From: Epulopiscium sp. Nele67-Bin005
Lineage (GTDB): Bacteria; Bacillota; Clostridia; Lachnospirales; Cellulosilyticaceae
Assembly: GCA_002007365.1 (NCBI GenBank)
Contig: LNZR01000084.1
Location: 1 to 52,632 of the forward strand
Direction of reading: 5' to 3'
Length of the DNA: 52,632 nt
The translations under genes and the position numbers were made by a program. The first letter of the stretch is position 1, and each line of letters starts with the position of its first letter. Below the pieces are notes generated by a model that was given only the letters and a program-made list of their open reading frames with translations, did not search any database and was not told the DNA's origin. Shown here piece after piece: positions 24,269 to 33,132 of this stretch.

Positions 24269-25126
24269 ATGAATTATTTAAAAAATGCACCGTATGAAAT
24301 TCAATTAGAAGCTATAAAAAATGACGGAAGTAATATTCGTTTTATCCAAAATCCAACCGAGGAATTACAACTTTTAGCTATAAATACAACTATTTTTAAT
24401 TTAGCTTTTATTAAAAATCCAACCAAAAAAGTTCAGTTGGAGAGCGTAAAAATTAACTGGACAGCGCTCAACTATATTAAAAATATTCACCCTGATATAA
24501 TTAAATATATTAACAATGTTAGCGAAGATGAAAAAATTATTGGTGTTAGACAATATATTCTAGCGATAAAATTTCTGCGTAATCCATCAGAAAAAATTCA
24601 ATTAGTCCTAACTGAAAAAGAGCCTTTTGTGCGTTTTTTTATGCACGTTAAAAATGTTCCCGAAAGTATTCAATTAAAAGTAATTAGCTTTCACCCTCAC
24701 CATATTAAATCTTTAAATAACGCTACTGAAACTGTGCAATTTAAAGCTATAAACCAATTAGCCACTTCAATTTTATCTATACAAAATCCTACTAAAAAAG
24801 TTTTGAAGCAGGCAATTCCTACTCTTAATGACGAATTACTATGCAAATTAATTAGGCAAAATTACAAGGTCATTCCTTATATAACAAATGCTAGTGAAAA
24901 AGTTCAACTTTATATCATAAATCATAGGGCTAGACATATTCAACATATTGTAAATCCAACCTACAAAGTTCAAAAACTAGCTATTTCTCTTGCTCCTCGT
25001 ACTATAGGATATATCCAGAATCCAAATAAAGAATTACAATTACTAGCCGTGACTAAAAACGCATGGGCAATCAGATATATTCAAAATCCTTGTGAGGAAG
25101 TTATAAATATTACTAAAACCTATTAA
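24269..25126 (+). CDS. DUF4116-type repeat protein 1 (degenerate)
   Basis: 285 residues made of about 12 turns of a 22-residue helical repeat with the pattern NP(T/S)xxVQLxAIxxxxxxIxYIx, as in DUF4116. The copies are diverged: some are shortened (NIHPDIIKYI, about residue 72) or lengthened (around 175-210). There is no signal peptide or membrane segment, so it is probably cytoplasmic. GGAAAGGAAAA precedes the ATG. It is followed after 92 bases by a better-conserved paralogue. The fold is likely an alpha-solenoid (HEAT/TPR-like) that binds a partner; the function is unknown. Confidence 0.75.
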   Translation: MNYLKNAPYEIQLEAIKNDGSNIRFIQNPTEELQLLAINTTIFNLAFIKNPTKKVQLESVKINWTALNYIKNIHPDIIKYINNVSEDEKIIGVRQYILAIKFLRNPSEKIQLVLTEKEPFVRFFMHVKNVPESIQLKVISFHPHHIKSLNNATETVQFKAINQLATSILSIQNPTKKVLKQAIPTLNDELLCKLIRQNYKVIPYITNASEKVQLYIINHRARHIQHIVNPTYKVQKLAISLAPRTIGYIQNPNKELQLLAVTKNAWAIRYIQNPCEEVINITKTY

Positions 25127-25218
25127 ATTTTTAGTTTAGATATTAACTTTATACGTCCTTTGCGATATAATATATATTGGTCGATATATAAAATATACAA
25201 TAAATAAAGGAGAAATTT

Positions 25219-26436
25219 ATGCAAAATTTAAATAACGTTTCATACCAAGCTCAATTAGAAGCTGTAAGAAAAGATTGGCAAGCAATTGGCTACATAGACA
25301 ACCCTTCTGAAGAACTCCAACTTACTGCAATTGCAAAAAATTGTAAAGCACTATCACTCATCAAAAATCCTTCTGGAAAAATCCAAATGTGTGCTATTTC
25401 TAAGTTTGGACTTGCCATTCAATATGTAAATAATCCCTCTGAGGAGCTTCAACTTATGGCAACTTCAGCATATAGCTGTGCAATTGAATTTATCCAAAAT
25501 CCTTCTGAAGAGGTACAATTAAACGCTGTTAAACAGTATGGTCAATCTATCCGATTTTTAAACAATCCTTGTGAAAAAATTAAAATAGCTTCGGTTGAAC
25601 AAGACGGTATGGCCATTGGATACATCGAAAATCCTTCCGAAGAACTCCAATTTAAGGCAATCAATCAAAATGGGTATGCCATTGAATTTATTGATAATCC
25701 GTCTGAGGAACTTCAACTTAGTGCAATTTCAAAAAATAGTATGGTCATTGGAGTTATTCAAAATCCTTCTGAAAAAGTTAAAATTAATGCTATCAAAAAT
25801 AATGCCCTCTCTCTTGGTCAGATTAAAAATCCTTCGCCACAACTTGAGTTAATGGCCCTAAAACAAGAGGGTAACGCCCTACAATTTATTGCAAATCCTT
25901 CTGAGGAATTGGAACTTTTAGCCGTAAAACAAAACGGTATGGCCATTGAGCATATTATTAATCCATCAAAAAAGCTCCAACTTATGGCGATTAACCAAAC
26001 AGGTCACGCAATTAAATCTATGAAAAATCCTTCTGAAGTTGTTCAACTTACTGCCGTTAAGCAAAACGGTATGGCCATTGGGTATATCAAAAATCCATCG
26101 CAAAATGTTCAGCTTGCAGCAGTAAAGCAAAATGGTTTAGCTATTGAACATATTAAAAATGCAGCTGAAATTGTGCAACTAGAGGCCATTCGTCAAAACG
26201 GCTTAGCTATTATTCACATTAAAAATCCTTCTGAGAGACTTCAATTAGAAGCTGTAAGCCGAGATGGTTTTGTAATTCAATATATCAAAAATCCTTCTGA
26301 AACTATACAACTAGAGGCTGTTCGTCAAAATGGTTGGGCCATTCAATACATTGAAAATCCTACTCGTCAGGTTAAAATTACAGCGAGCAGTAGAACGGGA
26401 ATTCGCCCAGAACGTATGACAAATACCCTTATTTAA
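25219..26436 (+). CDS. DUF4116-type repeat protein 2 (18 units)
   Basis: 405 residues: five leader residues, 17 full 22-residue units in perfect register, and one partial unit before a short RPERMTN tail. The consensus is NPSEELQL-x-AVKQNG-x-AIxYIx. Every unit starts with N, nearly always NPS. It is acidic/amphipathic, with no signal or membrane segment. AAAGGAG precedes the ATG. The near-perfect spacing suggests an alpha-solenoid of 17-18 turns that grew by duplication. It is a paralogue of the gene just upstream. No catalytic domain; a scaffold or protein-binding role is inference. Confidence 0.85.
   Translation: MQNLNNVSYQAQLEAVRKDWQAIGYIDNPSEELQLTAIAKNCKALSLIKNPSGKIQMCAISKFGLAIQYVNNPSEELQLMATSAYSCAIEFIQNPSEEVQLNAVKQYGQSIRFLNNPCEKIKIASVEQDGMAIGYIENPSEELQFKAINQNGYAIEFIDNPSEELQLSAISKNSMVIGVIQNPSEKVKINAIKNNALSLGQIKNPSPQLELMALKQEGNALQFIANPSEELELLAVKQNGMAIEHIINPSKKLQLMAINQTGHAIKSMKNPSEVVQLTAVKQNGMAIGYIKNPSQNVQLAAVKQNGLAIEHIKNAAEIVQLEAIRQNGLAIIHIKNPSERLQLEAVSRDGFVIQYIKNPSETIQLEAVRQNGWAIQYIENPTRQVKITASSRTGIRPERMTNTLI
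25234..26355 (+). repeat. 66-bp in-frame tandem repeats (17 units)
   Basis: Units of exactly 66 bases coding the 22-residue turns. AATCC(T/A)TC and CAACTT recur in most of them. This is coding repetition, not a CRISPR array, as the repeats have no separate spacers. Confidence 0.85.
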
Positions 26437-26468
26437 TTTTATATTATATACCAAATTAGAAATATTCC

Positions 26469-26505
26469 CAAAATACATTCTGTAAAAGAGTGTATTTTTT
26501 TATTT
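26469..26505 (+). terminator. Terminator of the DUF4116 genes
   Basis: AAATACATTCT / AGAGTGTATTT stem, one mismatch, followed by a T run. Confidence 0.7.
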
Positions 26506-26532
26506 AATTTTTTGAATTCTTAACTAAAATTA

Positions 26533-26685
26533 GGACAGATTTGTAACATCATCACGATTTTTAGATTTCACCTTTTGGAATTAGCTTATTTTTACGCAAA
26601 TAAAGAGGACAAATTTGTAACATCTTCATGATTTTTAGATTTCACCTTTTGGAATTAGCTTATTTTTACGCAAAAAAATAGAACA
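26533..26685. repeat. Intergenic 74-bp tandem repeat
   Basis: Two near-identical units start GGACAGATTTG (26533) and GGACAAATTTG (26607), period 74; a third begins at 26681 (GAACAAAA) and is cut off near dnaB. Each unit has ACGATTTTTAGATTT (or ATGATT), CACCTTTTGGAATTAG and TTATTTTTACGC. Related to the copies at 15.1 and 48.0 kb. Confidence 0.85.
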
Positions 26686-26702
26686 AAAAATTAGTTTTAT
26701 AT

Positions 26703-28034
26703 CTAACTTCCTTGTTCCATATTTGCAAATTTGGTATATTGTCCAAGCCAGACAAGTTCTATCGTTCCTGTTGGACCATTTCTTTGTTTTGCAATAATTA
26801 CTTCTCCAATATTTTTCTTTTCTGTATCAGCGTGATAGTATTCATCACGGTATAAAAACATTACAACGTCAGCATCTTGTTCAATAGCTCCACTTTCTCG
26901 TAAATCTGATAACATTGGTCTATGGTCTGAACGAGCTTCACAGGCCCTTGAAAGTTGTGAGAGTGCAACAACTGGGGCATCAACTTCTCTTGCTAGAGCT
27001 TTTAGTGAACGAGATATTTCTGATATTTCTTGTTGTCTTGAGTCAGAACGCCCACTTCCACTCATTAATTGAAGGTAATCTATCATAATTAAATCTAATC
27101 CTTTTTCCATTTTTAATCGTCTACATTTTGCGCGCATTTCCATTATTGAAATACTTGGTGTGTCGTCAATAAAAATATCTGCTGCTGTCAAATCCGGAAT
27201 AGCTCTTGCTATTTTATCCCAGTCTTGCGTTTCTAAATTTCCAGTTCGCACCTTTTGTGCATCAACCATAGCATGGGCGCACAACATACGGTTTACTAGT
27301 TGGTCTTTTGACATCTCTAGGCTAAAAACTGCTACCTTTTTGTTGTGCGTCATGGCAGCAGTCTGAATAATATTAAGTGCAAAAGCTGTTTTTCCCATAG
27401 ATGGTCTTGCGGCAATAAGTATAAGGTCACTTGGTTGCATACCTGCTGTTTTGTAATCTAAATCGGTAAATCCTGTAGGCACTCCAGTAACTCCTCCCTT
27501 ATTTATATGGGCTTGTTCCATTTTATTTATAGACGTTACGATAATTTCATTTATATGTGCAAAATCTTCAGTATGCCTATTTTGAATAACATCAAAAATT
27601 TCTTTTTCAGCAAATCCCATTATATCTGGAACTGGTTCGTTTGCTTCAAAACTTTTAGCTGTAATATTTTGGCTTGCCTGAATTAATCTACGCAAGTTGG
27701 CTTTATCTTCTACAATCTTAGCATACTGTCTAATATGTGCTGAAGTTGGAACGTTTGCTCCTAATTGGGCAAGATAGGAGATACCCCCTACCTGCTCAAT
27801 TACTCCATTTTCTTCTAATTTATCCTTTATTGTAACTAAATCTATAGGCTGATTTGTCGTATATAAAGATAAAATTGCTCTAAAAATTTCTTGATGGTCT
27901 GGTCTGTAAAAGTCGTTAGGCCTAAGGATTTCACTAGCTATAACAACAGCATCATAATCCATGATAATAGCACCTAATACAGACTGTTCCGCCTCTATAT
28001 TATGGGGTGGTACTCTCATTGACTGTTGTTCCAT
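26703..28034 (-). CDS. dnaB: Replicative DNA helicase
   Basis: 443 residues, standard length and no intein. Hexameric 5'-3' helicase that opens the replication fork and binds primase. The N-terminal domain (about 1-110) begins VPPHNIEAEQSVLGAIIMD; the RecA-like C-terminal domain carries Walker A ARPSMGKTAF and Walker B LIMIDYLQLMSG, then SRSLKALAREVDAPVVALSQLSR and the arginine-finger region ending RNGPTGTIELVW. GGAGAGTAG precedes the ATG. It follows rplI on the same strand with 34 bases between, the usual order. Confidence 0.97.
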   Translation of the reverse strand: MEQQSMRVPPHNIEAEQSVLGAIIMDYDAVVIASEILRPNDFYRPDHQEIFRAILSLYTTNQPIDLVTIKDKLEENGVIEQVGGISYLAQLGANVPTSAHIRQYAKIVEDKANLRRLIQASQNITAKSFEANEPVPDIMGFAEKEIFDVIQNRHTEDFAHINEIIVTSINKMEQAHINKGGVTGVPTGFTDLDYKTAGMQPSDLILIAARPSMGKTAFALNIIQTAAMTHNKKVAVFSLEMSKDQLVNRMLCAHAMVDAQKVRTGNLETQDWDKIARAIPDLTAADIFIDDTPSISIMEMRAKCRRLKMEKGLDLIMIDYLQLMSGSGRSDSRQQEISEISRSLKALAREVDAPVVALSQLSRACEARSDHRPMLSDLRESGAIEQDADVVMFLYRDEYYHADTEKKNIGEVIIAKQRNGPTGTIELVWLGQYTKFANMEQGS

Positions 28035-28068
28035 AGCTACTCTCCTTTTGGCCTATGCCAAATTTAAT

Positions 28069-28515
28069 TTAAGCGCCAACTGTTTGAACAGTCACATCAG
28101 CAGTAACTTTTGGGTGTAACTTAATCCCTACAGTTATCGCCCCCACTGCTTTAATTGGGTTATCTAAATGAATTTTTTTCTTATCAACCTTAACATCAAA
28201 AGTTTCTTTAATACTATCTGCAATTTCTTTTGTAGTTACAGAACCAAAAACTTTTCCACCTTCTCCAGTCTTAATTGGAATAGTAACTTTTTTCTCATGG
28301 ATAGTATCTTTAACACTTAGTGCAAATTCGTACTCCTCTTGAGCTTTTTTATCTTCAGCCTGCTTGCCAAGTTTTCTTTGGTTAAGATTTACAGCGTTTG
28401 CCTCAACCGCTAAACCTTTTGGAATTAGAGCGTTATTTGCGTATCCATCTTTTACTTCCAAAATATCGCCTTTTTTACCTACTTTTTTTACATCTTGTGT
28501 TAATATAACTTTCAT
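28069..28515 (-). CDS. rplI: 50S ribosomal protein L9
   Basis: 148 residues from the ATG at 28515 (GGAAGGTG before it); a frame extending ten codons upstream lacks the family start. The N-terminal domain is typical: MKVILTQDVKKVGKKGDI and VKDGYANNALIPKGLA, followed by the long connecting helix and the C-terminal domain with GGKVFGSVTTKEIAD. The start lies one base from the gdpP stop, which indicates translational coupling. Confidence 0.98.
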   Translation of the reverse strand: MKVILTQDVKKVGKKGDILEVKDGYANNALIPKGLAVEANAVNLNQRKLGKQAEDKKAQEEYEFALSVKDTIHEKKVTIPIKTGEGGKVFGSVTTKEIADSIKETFDVKVDKKKIHLDNPIKAVGAITVGIKLHPKVTADVTVQTVGA

Positions 28516-28516
28516 C

Positions 28517-30517
28517 TTATTCACCTTCCTTAATATGTTTATCAATAGTTTCTTTAAGCTTTACAATAGCATCGTCCATTGTGGTATCTTTTAGTTGAGC
28601 GCCTGCAATATTTTTGTGGCCACCTCCACCCAACATTTCCATAATTAGCTGGACATTCATACATTCTCTAGCCCTTGCACTAATTAAAATAGTATCTTTT
28701 TGTAGAGTTAAAACAAAGCTACCCTCAATATTTTTGATATTTAAAAGTTCGTCTGCAACTTGAGCTGCAACAAGATTTGCATAATAACTATCTGCCTCTA
28801 CCGTTGCAATTGCAAGATTTGTTTGATAAATTTGCACCTCTGAAATTGATTTGGCCTTAATTTTGCAAAGTTCCATATCATTTTGAAATAGTAACTGAAC
28901 ACGATTACTATTTGCTCCTGCCCTTCTTAAAAATGCGGCAGCTTCAAAAGTTCTCACTCCAGTTTTGAACACAAAATTTTTTGTATCCATTGTTATTCCA
29001 GCAAGTAGAGCATCAGCTTCTAGTGGGGTAAGCTTAATTTTTTCAGAAATATAATTTAAAATCTCAGCAATCATTTCACAAGTTGAAGAAATAAACGGCT
29101 CTATATAACTAAGAACAGCATTATCAATATAATCTGTATTTCTTCTGTGATGATCAAAAATCACTATTTTCTTTGCATAATCAACAACTTCAGGTACTTC
29201 TAAATAACTTTTTCTATGAGCATCAACAACAACCAACAAAGACTCGGCTTGAATTTTTTGTAAAGCCACCGTTCCTGATATGAAAATTCCTTTATACTCT
29301 TCTTGCTCCATTATTCTATCATAAAGTGACTCAATAGCATAGCTAGGAGAATTTAAAATAATATGGGCTTTTTTCCCTATAAATGTTGCCGCACGATACA
29401 CTCCAATAGCAGCCCCTAAGCAATCCATATCCATATTTCGATGCCCCATAATATACACATCTTCTGAATTTTGAAGCAACTCTTTAAATGCATATGCTTT
29501 AAGTCTTGCCTTAACTCGAGTACTTTTTTCAACTTCTTTAGTTTTTCCACCATCAAATGTGTATTTATCGTTATCTTTTATAATTGCTTGGTCTCCTCCA
29601 CGTGCCAGAGCCAAGTCTAGTGCAATTTTTGCATCTTCTTGAGATTGAACTAAAGTACTTTTATGCGTACCAATACCAATACTAATCGTAATTGGCAAAT
29701 CATTTTTCATTTGAATTGCCCGAATTTCATCTAAAATCTCAAATTTTTTTTCATTCATAGCAATTAAATCCGTTGCTGTAAAGAAAAAAATGTACTTATC
29801 TCTATCATATTTGGTAATTGCTGTGTTGTGTTGCAAAAACCAAGTACTTAATTTTCGGTGAATAACTGCCTCTAACATTGGTTGTTTAAATTCTTCCACC
29901 GATTGCATAACCTCATCGATATTATCCACACTCAAATACCCTACAATTGGTTGTTGAGCTTTAACTTGCTTTTTGAGCAAAACTTCCTGTGTTGTATCCA
30001 AAAAATAAAATACATATCTTGGTTCAGCCAATGTAACTTTATCATGATAACTTTCTATTACAACATCATAATATTTATCACCAATATTTACACTATACTC
30101 CAAAATATCTCCCCTTTTTGGAAAATCTTCTGGTAGCTGTGGAATTAGCATATCAATATTTGTTCCAATTAAATCTTCTTCACAAATTTCATTAATAAAT
30201 GCATCATTTAACCACCAAATTACTCCATTTTTATCAATAGCTAAAATTGGTAATTTAAAATAAATAAATAAATTTTTTCTGATTTCTGATATTGCTCCTA
30301 CTTGCATCAATAGTTCATCTTGCATCTTTTTTTCTATAGTATTACATAATTTTGTAAGGTAAACCAATAATACAAACATCACTAAACATAGTTGCCAGCC
30401 TATAATTGCGTCAAAATATACTAATATAAAAGATTGCATCATACCTAATAAGACACAAATCTGTACACCTCTTAAAATTCTTCTTGAGTATACGAAAGTT
30501 GTGGCATTCTTTTTCAT
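28517..30517 (-). CDS. gdpP: c-di-AMP phosphodiesterase GdpP
   Basis: 666 residues, normal length. Breaks down cyclic di-AMP to pApA at the membrane. Order: two transmembrane helices (about 12-52), a PAS-like sensor domain (about 75-170), a degenerate GGDEF domain (about 180-315) and the DHH/DHHA1 phosphodiesterase (about 340-655). In the latter one sees GHRNMDMDCLGAAIG, VVVDAHR, IVIFDHHRRNTDYID (the DHH signature) and GGGGHKNIAGAQ. It lies between yybS and rplI. c-di-AMP controls potassium uptake, and ktrAB is encoded 3.4 kb away. Confidence 0.96.
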   Translation of the reverse strand: MKKNATTFVYSRRILRGVQICVLLGMMQSFILVYFDAIIGWQLCLVMFVLLVYLTKLCNTIEKKMQDELLMQVGAISEIRKNLFIYFKLPILAIDKNGVIWWLNDAFINEICEEDLIGTNIDMLIPQLPEDFPKRGDILEYSVNIGDKYYDVVIESYHDKVTLAEPRYVFYFLDTTQEVLLKKQVKAQQPIVGYLSVDNIDEVMQSVEEFKQPMLEAVIHRKLSTWFLQHNTAITKYDRDKYIFFFTATDLIAMNEKKFEILDEIRAIQMKNDLPITISIGIGTHKSTLVQSQEDAKIALDLALARGGDQAIIKDNDKYTFDGGKTKEVEKSTRVKARLKAYAFKELLQNSEDVYIMGHRNMDMDCLGAAIGVYRAATFIGKKAHIILNSPSYAIESLYDRIMEQEEYKGIFISGTVALQKIQAESLLVVVDAHRKSYLEVPEVVDYAKKIVIFDHHRRNTDYIDNAVLSYIEPFISSTCEMIAEILNYISEKIKLTPLEADALLAGITMDTKNFVFKTGVRTFEAAAFLRRAGANSNRVQLLFQNDMELCKIKAKSISEVQIYQTNLAIATVEADSYYANLVAAQVADELLNIKNIEGSFVLTLQKDTILISARARECMNVQLIMEMLGGGGHKNIAGAQLKDTTMDDAIVKLKETIDKHIKEGE

Positions 30518-30559
30518 ATATTTTACCTTTCTTAAATTTATCTTTACAAAAAATATAAG

Positions 30560-31507
30560 CTAAATTACTATATCCACTTTACGATAATTAAACATAGTAT
30601 CTACTACCCCTAAAATTATTAATATTGTTGGGTATAGCATAAAAAGCATTACCCCTGTTGATACACCAAAAAAATAAACTACACTATTAATATTCTTAGT
30701 TTTTAATACATGAATTAAAGCACATAATCCAACGAATTGATATAAAATATTTATTAGAAAAAATATATTAAGACCTAACATTGAAGTTATTCCACTCCCT
30801 TGAGATAAAATAAACCCTAAAAAAGCTATATATAAACTTATTGGAGATAATTTAAAATTTAGAAGCTCATTCATTTTTGGTAACTTCCATTTATATGCCT
30901 TACCAACTAATTTCATATTAAATAAAATAAAAATCGTAATCCAACTACTAGCTACAAAAAGCAAAGTTGGGTAGGCATATTGTATTAATAATTGCTGTGT
31001 CTTAATTGTATCTAACAATATATTTACGCTTTCTTGATTGGTTACAAGTGTTGATGTTTCAATAGATTGAACTAGTTGAGCTGTGTAAGTTTCCATCAAA
31101 ATTAAATATATTTCCACAAGGTCTATCCCCCACATTCTTATGAGAGAAAAATATCCAAACATTCCTCCCCATACACTCAGCGAAGATAAACAACACCAAT
31201 AAGGAAACGCCAATTCATTTTCAAAGCAATACACAATAGTATATGCAGGTACAAATACTGTAAAGAAGTATATTCCTGTTTCTACAATAGACCTAGAAGA
31301 CAGCAGTATAAATAACACTATACAACTTTGTGTCAATATATGTGTTTTTAAATCATTTTCATTTTGTAAAGCATAAATAACAAAAGGAATGATTAAAATA
31401 GGTATCATAAAAAGAAAAGTTACTGAGTAAACATTTAACGTTCCTAAAATTATATAAAACAATGCCATACAAAAAGTATTTACTAAATATTTTGTTTGCC
31501 CATTCAT
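30560..31507 (-). CDS. yybS: DUF2232 membrane protein (YybS-like)
   Basis: 315 residues with about eight hydrophobic segments, the DUF2232 size. The function of the family is not settled; it is a conserved neighbour of gdpP, rplI and dnaB in Firmicutes and resembles ECF S-component-like membrane proteins. Ends two lines of context before gdpP (42 bases), so they are likely co-transcribed. GAGGAGATAAC precedes the ATG. Confidence 0.88.
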   Translation of the reverse strand: MNGQTKYLVNTFCMALFYIILGTLNVYSVTFLFMIPILIIPFVIYALQNENDLKTHILTQSCIVLFILLSSRSIVETGIYFFTVFVPAYTIVYCFENELAFPYWCCLSSLSVWGGMFGYFSLIRMWGIDLVEIYLILMETYTAQLVQSIETSTLVTNQESVNILLDTIKTQQLLIQYAYPTLLFVASSWITIFILFNMKLVGKAYKWKLPKMNELLNFKLSPISLYIAFLGFILSQGSGITSMLGLNIFFLINILYQFVGLCALIHVLKTKNINSVVYFFGVSTGVMLFMLYPTILIILGVVDTMFNYRKVDIVI

Positions 31508-31537
31508 CTGTTATCTCCTCAATTTTTATACCTACTT

Positions 31538-31546
31538 ATTATACCA
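31538..31546 (-). promoter_or_regulatory. Extended -10 promoter upstream of yybS
   Basis: TGG-TATAAT on the minus strand, the same extended -10 as before rlmH and ktrB. No strong -35. It would give yybS-gdpP-rplI-dnaB their own start behind the rpsR terminator. Confidence 0.5.
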
Positions 31547-31584
31547 CAATTAGGCAATATGTTACACAATCTATCAATTATTGT

Positions 31585-31624
31585 TAAAAAAAAAGTGCTA
31601 CCTCGCAAGGAGATAGCGCTTTTT
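31585..31624 (-). terminator. Terminator after rpsR
   Basis: AAAAAGCGCTA-type stem (AAAGTGCTA / TAGCGCTTT, one G-U) followed on the minus strand by nine T residues. Confidence 0.8.
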
Positions 31625-31658
31625 CTGTATGCTTATTTTACTATAATCCTTATACAAA

Positions 31659-31892
31659 TTAATCTTGAGTATATGGTAAAATTGCAATGTGTCTAGCACG
31701 TTTAATCGCTACTGTAAGCTTACGTTGTGCTTTAGCTGAATTTCCAGTAATTCTTCTTGGAAGAATTTTACCTCTTTCAGACATAAATTTTTTAAGCGTA
31801 TTGATATCTTTATAATTAATTTTTTTGATGTTATCTCCAGCAAATTGATTAATTTTACGTCTTCTACGGTTACGTCTTCTTTGCATCGCCAT
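31659..31892 (-). CDS. rpsR: 30S ribosomal protein S18
   Basis: 77 residues from the ATG at 31892, directly after GAAGGAGGAG; six upstream codons in frame include that site and are excluded. [28 protein letters not shown] and [21 protein letters not shown] are the S18 hallmarks. Pairs with S6 on the ribosome. Last gene of the rpsF-ssb-rpsR operon. Confidence 0.97.
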   Translation of the reverse strand: MAMQRRRNRRRRKINQFAGDNIKKINYKDINTLKKFMSERGKILPRRITGNSAKAQRKLTVAIKRARHIAILPYTQD

Positions 31893-31928
31893 AGTTTGCT
31901 CCTCCTTCATTATAGTGAGTTTTGAAAA

Positions 31929-32411
31929 TTAAAACGGTAAATCGTCATCATCTTCTAATGGTGTTTGTGGAGTAAAACCTGTTGTACTATTAGTTTTTGT
32001 AGGGAGGGGTGCATTTATTGGTGACGTTTCTTGTTGGTATGGTTGGAATGAAGCACTATCATTATTAGCGACTCCATTTGCCTGTGCTGATGCCTTACTC
32101 TCTGCAAAATGTTGCTCTTCAATAACAACTTTTGGTGTTGTACGTTTAACGTTTTGTTGGTCTGTCCAATTTTCCATTTGCAGTTTTCCAACAACAGAAA
32201 CCATTTGACCTTTTCTGAAATATTTACTAGCAAACTCACCAGCTTTACCAAACGCTACACATTCAATAAAATCTACATCTGGCTCACCTTGTTTTGCAAA
32301 CTGTCTTCTAACAGCAAGAGCATATCTTGTAACTGCAACAGGCTCTGCCGATTGTGAGTATCTAATTTCTGGGTCTCTTGTTAAACGTCCCATTAAAATA
32401 ATTTTATTCAT
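31929..32411 (-). CDS. ssb: Single-stranded DNA-binding protein
   Basis: 160 residues. OB-fold (about 1-105) beginning MNKIILMGRLTRDPEIRYSQSAEPV and containing FIECVAFGKAGEFASKYFRKGQMVSVVGKL, then a Gln/Ser/Thr/Pro-rich linker and the acidic DDDDLPF tip that binds partner proteins. Between rpsF and rpsR, the conserved order in Firmicutes. Confidence 0.98.
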   Translation of the reverse strand: MNKIILMGRLTRDPEIRYSQSAEPVAVTRYALAVRRQFAKQGEPDVDFIECVAFGKAGEFASKYFRKGQMVSVVGKLQMENWTDQQNVKRTTPKVVIEEQHFAESKASAQANGVANNDSASFQPYQQETSPINAPLPTKTNSTTGFTPQTPLEDDDDLPF

Positions 32412-32452
32412 AAAAACTTTTCCTCCTTACCCCTACTAACTATATAGAGGTT

Positions 32453-32752
32453 TTACTTTTCATCTAAACGCACGATTAAATAACGAAGTACACTTTCTGT
32501 AATTCTTAATCTGCTCTCAACTTCAGCTGGCGTTGATGGCTCTGCATTGAAGTGGATAAAGTAATAAAAACCTTCTCTATGCTTATCAATTTTTTTGATT
32601 TCATAAGCAAGTTTTCTTTTACCCCAATCATCAACGTTTGTAATTTCACCACCGAAACGAACGATAAGTTCTTTCACCTTTTCAAGTTGTGCTAATTTTT
32701 CTTCTTCACCTAATGAAGCAACTAATACTAATGCTAATTCATAATTTTTCAT
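32453..32752 (-). CDS. rpsF: 30S ribosomal protein S6
   Basis: 99 residues, standard. MKNYELALVL at the start, WGKRKLAYEIKK-x-REGFYYFIHF in the middle and RITESVLRYLIVR at the end. First gene of the rpsF-ssb-rpsR operon. GAAGGAGGTGTC precedes the ATG. Confidence 0.98.
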   Translation of the reverse strand: MKNYELALVLVASLGEEEKLAQLEKVKELIVRFGGEITNVDDWGKRKLAYEIKKIDKHREGFYYFIHFNAEPSTPAEVESRLRITESVLRYLIVRLDEK

Positions 32753-32776
32753 TCTGACACCTCCTTCTGGACTTTG

Positions 32777-32798
32777 GCCCTATTATTAGAAATAGAGC
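32777..32798 (-). promoter_or_regulatory. rpsF leader hairpin
   Basis: In the about 60-base leader of rpsF, GCTCTATT and AATAGGGC form an eight-pair stem (one G-U) with a six-base loop. S6:S18 autoregulatory leaders are known for this operon; whether this hairpin is one cannot be settled by reading. Confidence 0.4.
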
Positions 32799-32818
32799 AA
32801 GGATATTTACAAGATAGA

Positions 32819-32847
32819 ATAATAACATAAACTGACACAAAATGCAA
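32819..32847 (-). promoter_or_regulatory. Promoter of rpsF-ssb-rpsR
   Basis: TTGCAT, 17 bases, TATTAT on the minus strand, about 65 bases upstream of the rpsF start. Confidence 0.65.
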
Positions 32848-32871
32848 CCCTTTTATTTACAAAAAAGTTTA

Positions 32872-33054
32872 TCAAAGCACTTTATGTACTTTCATTTTTA
32901 CGTTTTTTTCAAATTTTGCACGCCCTAACATAATAATATGTTGGCAGTTGTTACATCTTATTTTAAAATCTGCACCAATACGTATTACTTCCCATTCATT
33001 TGAACCACATGGGTGTGGCTTTTTCATCTGTACTACATCACCAATATTGTACAT
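32872..33054 (-). CDS. DUF951 family protein
   Basis: 60 residues from the ATG at 33054, where AAGGAGAG lies nine bases upstream and the family start MYNIGDVVQMKKPHPCG begins. The conserved core is HPCGSNEW and IRIGADFKIRC-x2-C, with Cys pairs that may bind metal. DUF951 proteins are small and widespread in Firmicutes; the role is not established. It stands just upstream of the rpsF block on the same strand. Confidence 0.9.
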   Translation of the reverse strand: MYNIGDVVQMKKPHPCGSNEWEVIRIGADFKIRCNNCQHIIMLGRAKFEKNVKMKVHKVL

Positions 33055-33132
33055 TTGCACACTCTCCTTATTGAATGATTGCCATGTTTTAATCGTCTTA
33101 TACACTTTCAAAAAAATTTTTTAAAAAATATT

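Noticed and set aside
25234-26355. Regular 66-bp repeats, possibly a CRISPR array
   Set aside because: The units run in one open frame, have no separate unique spacers and code for clear 22-residue protein turns.
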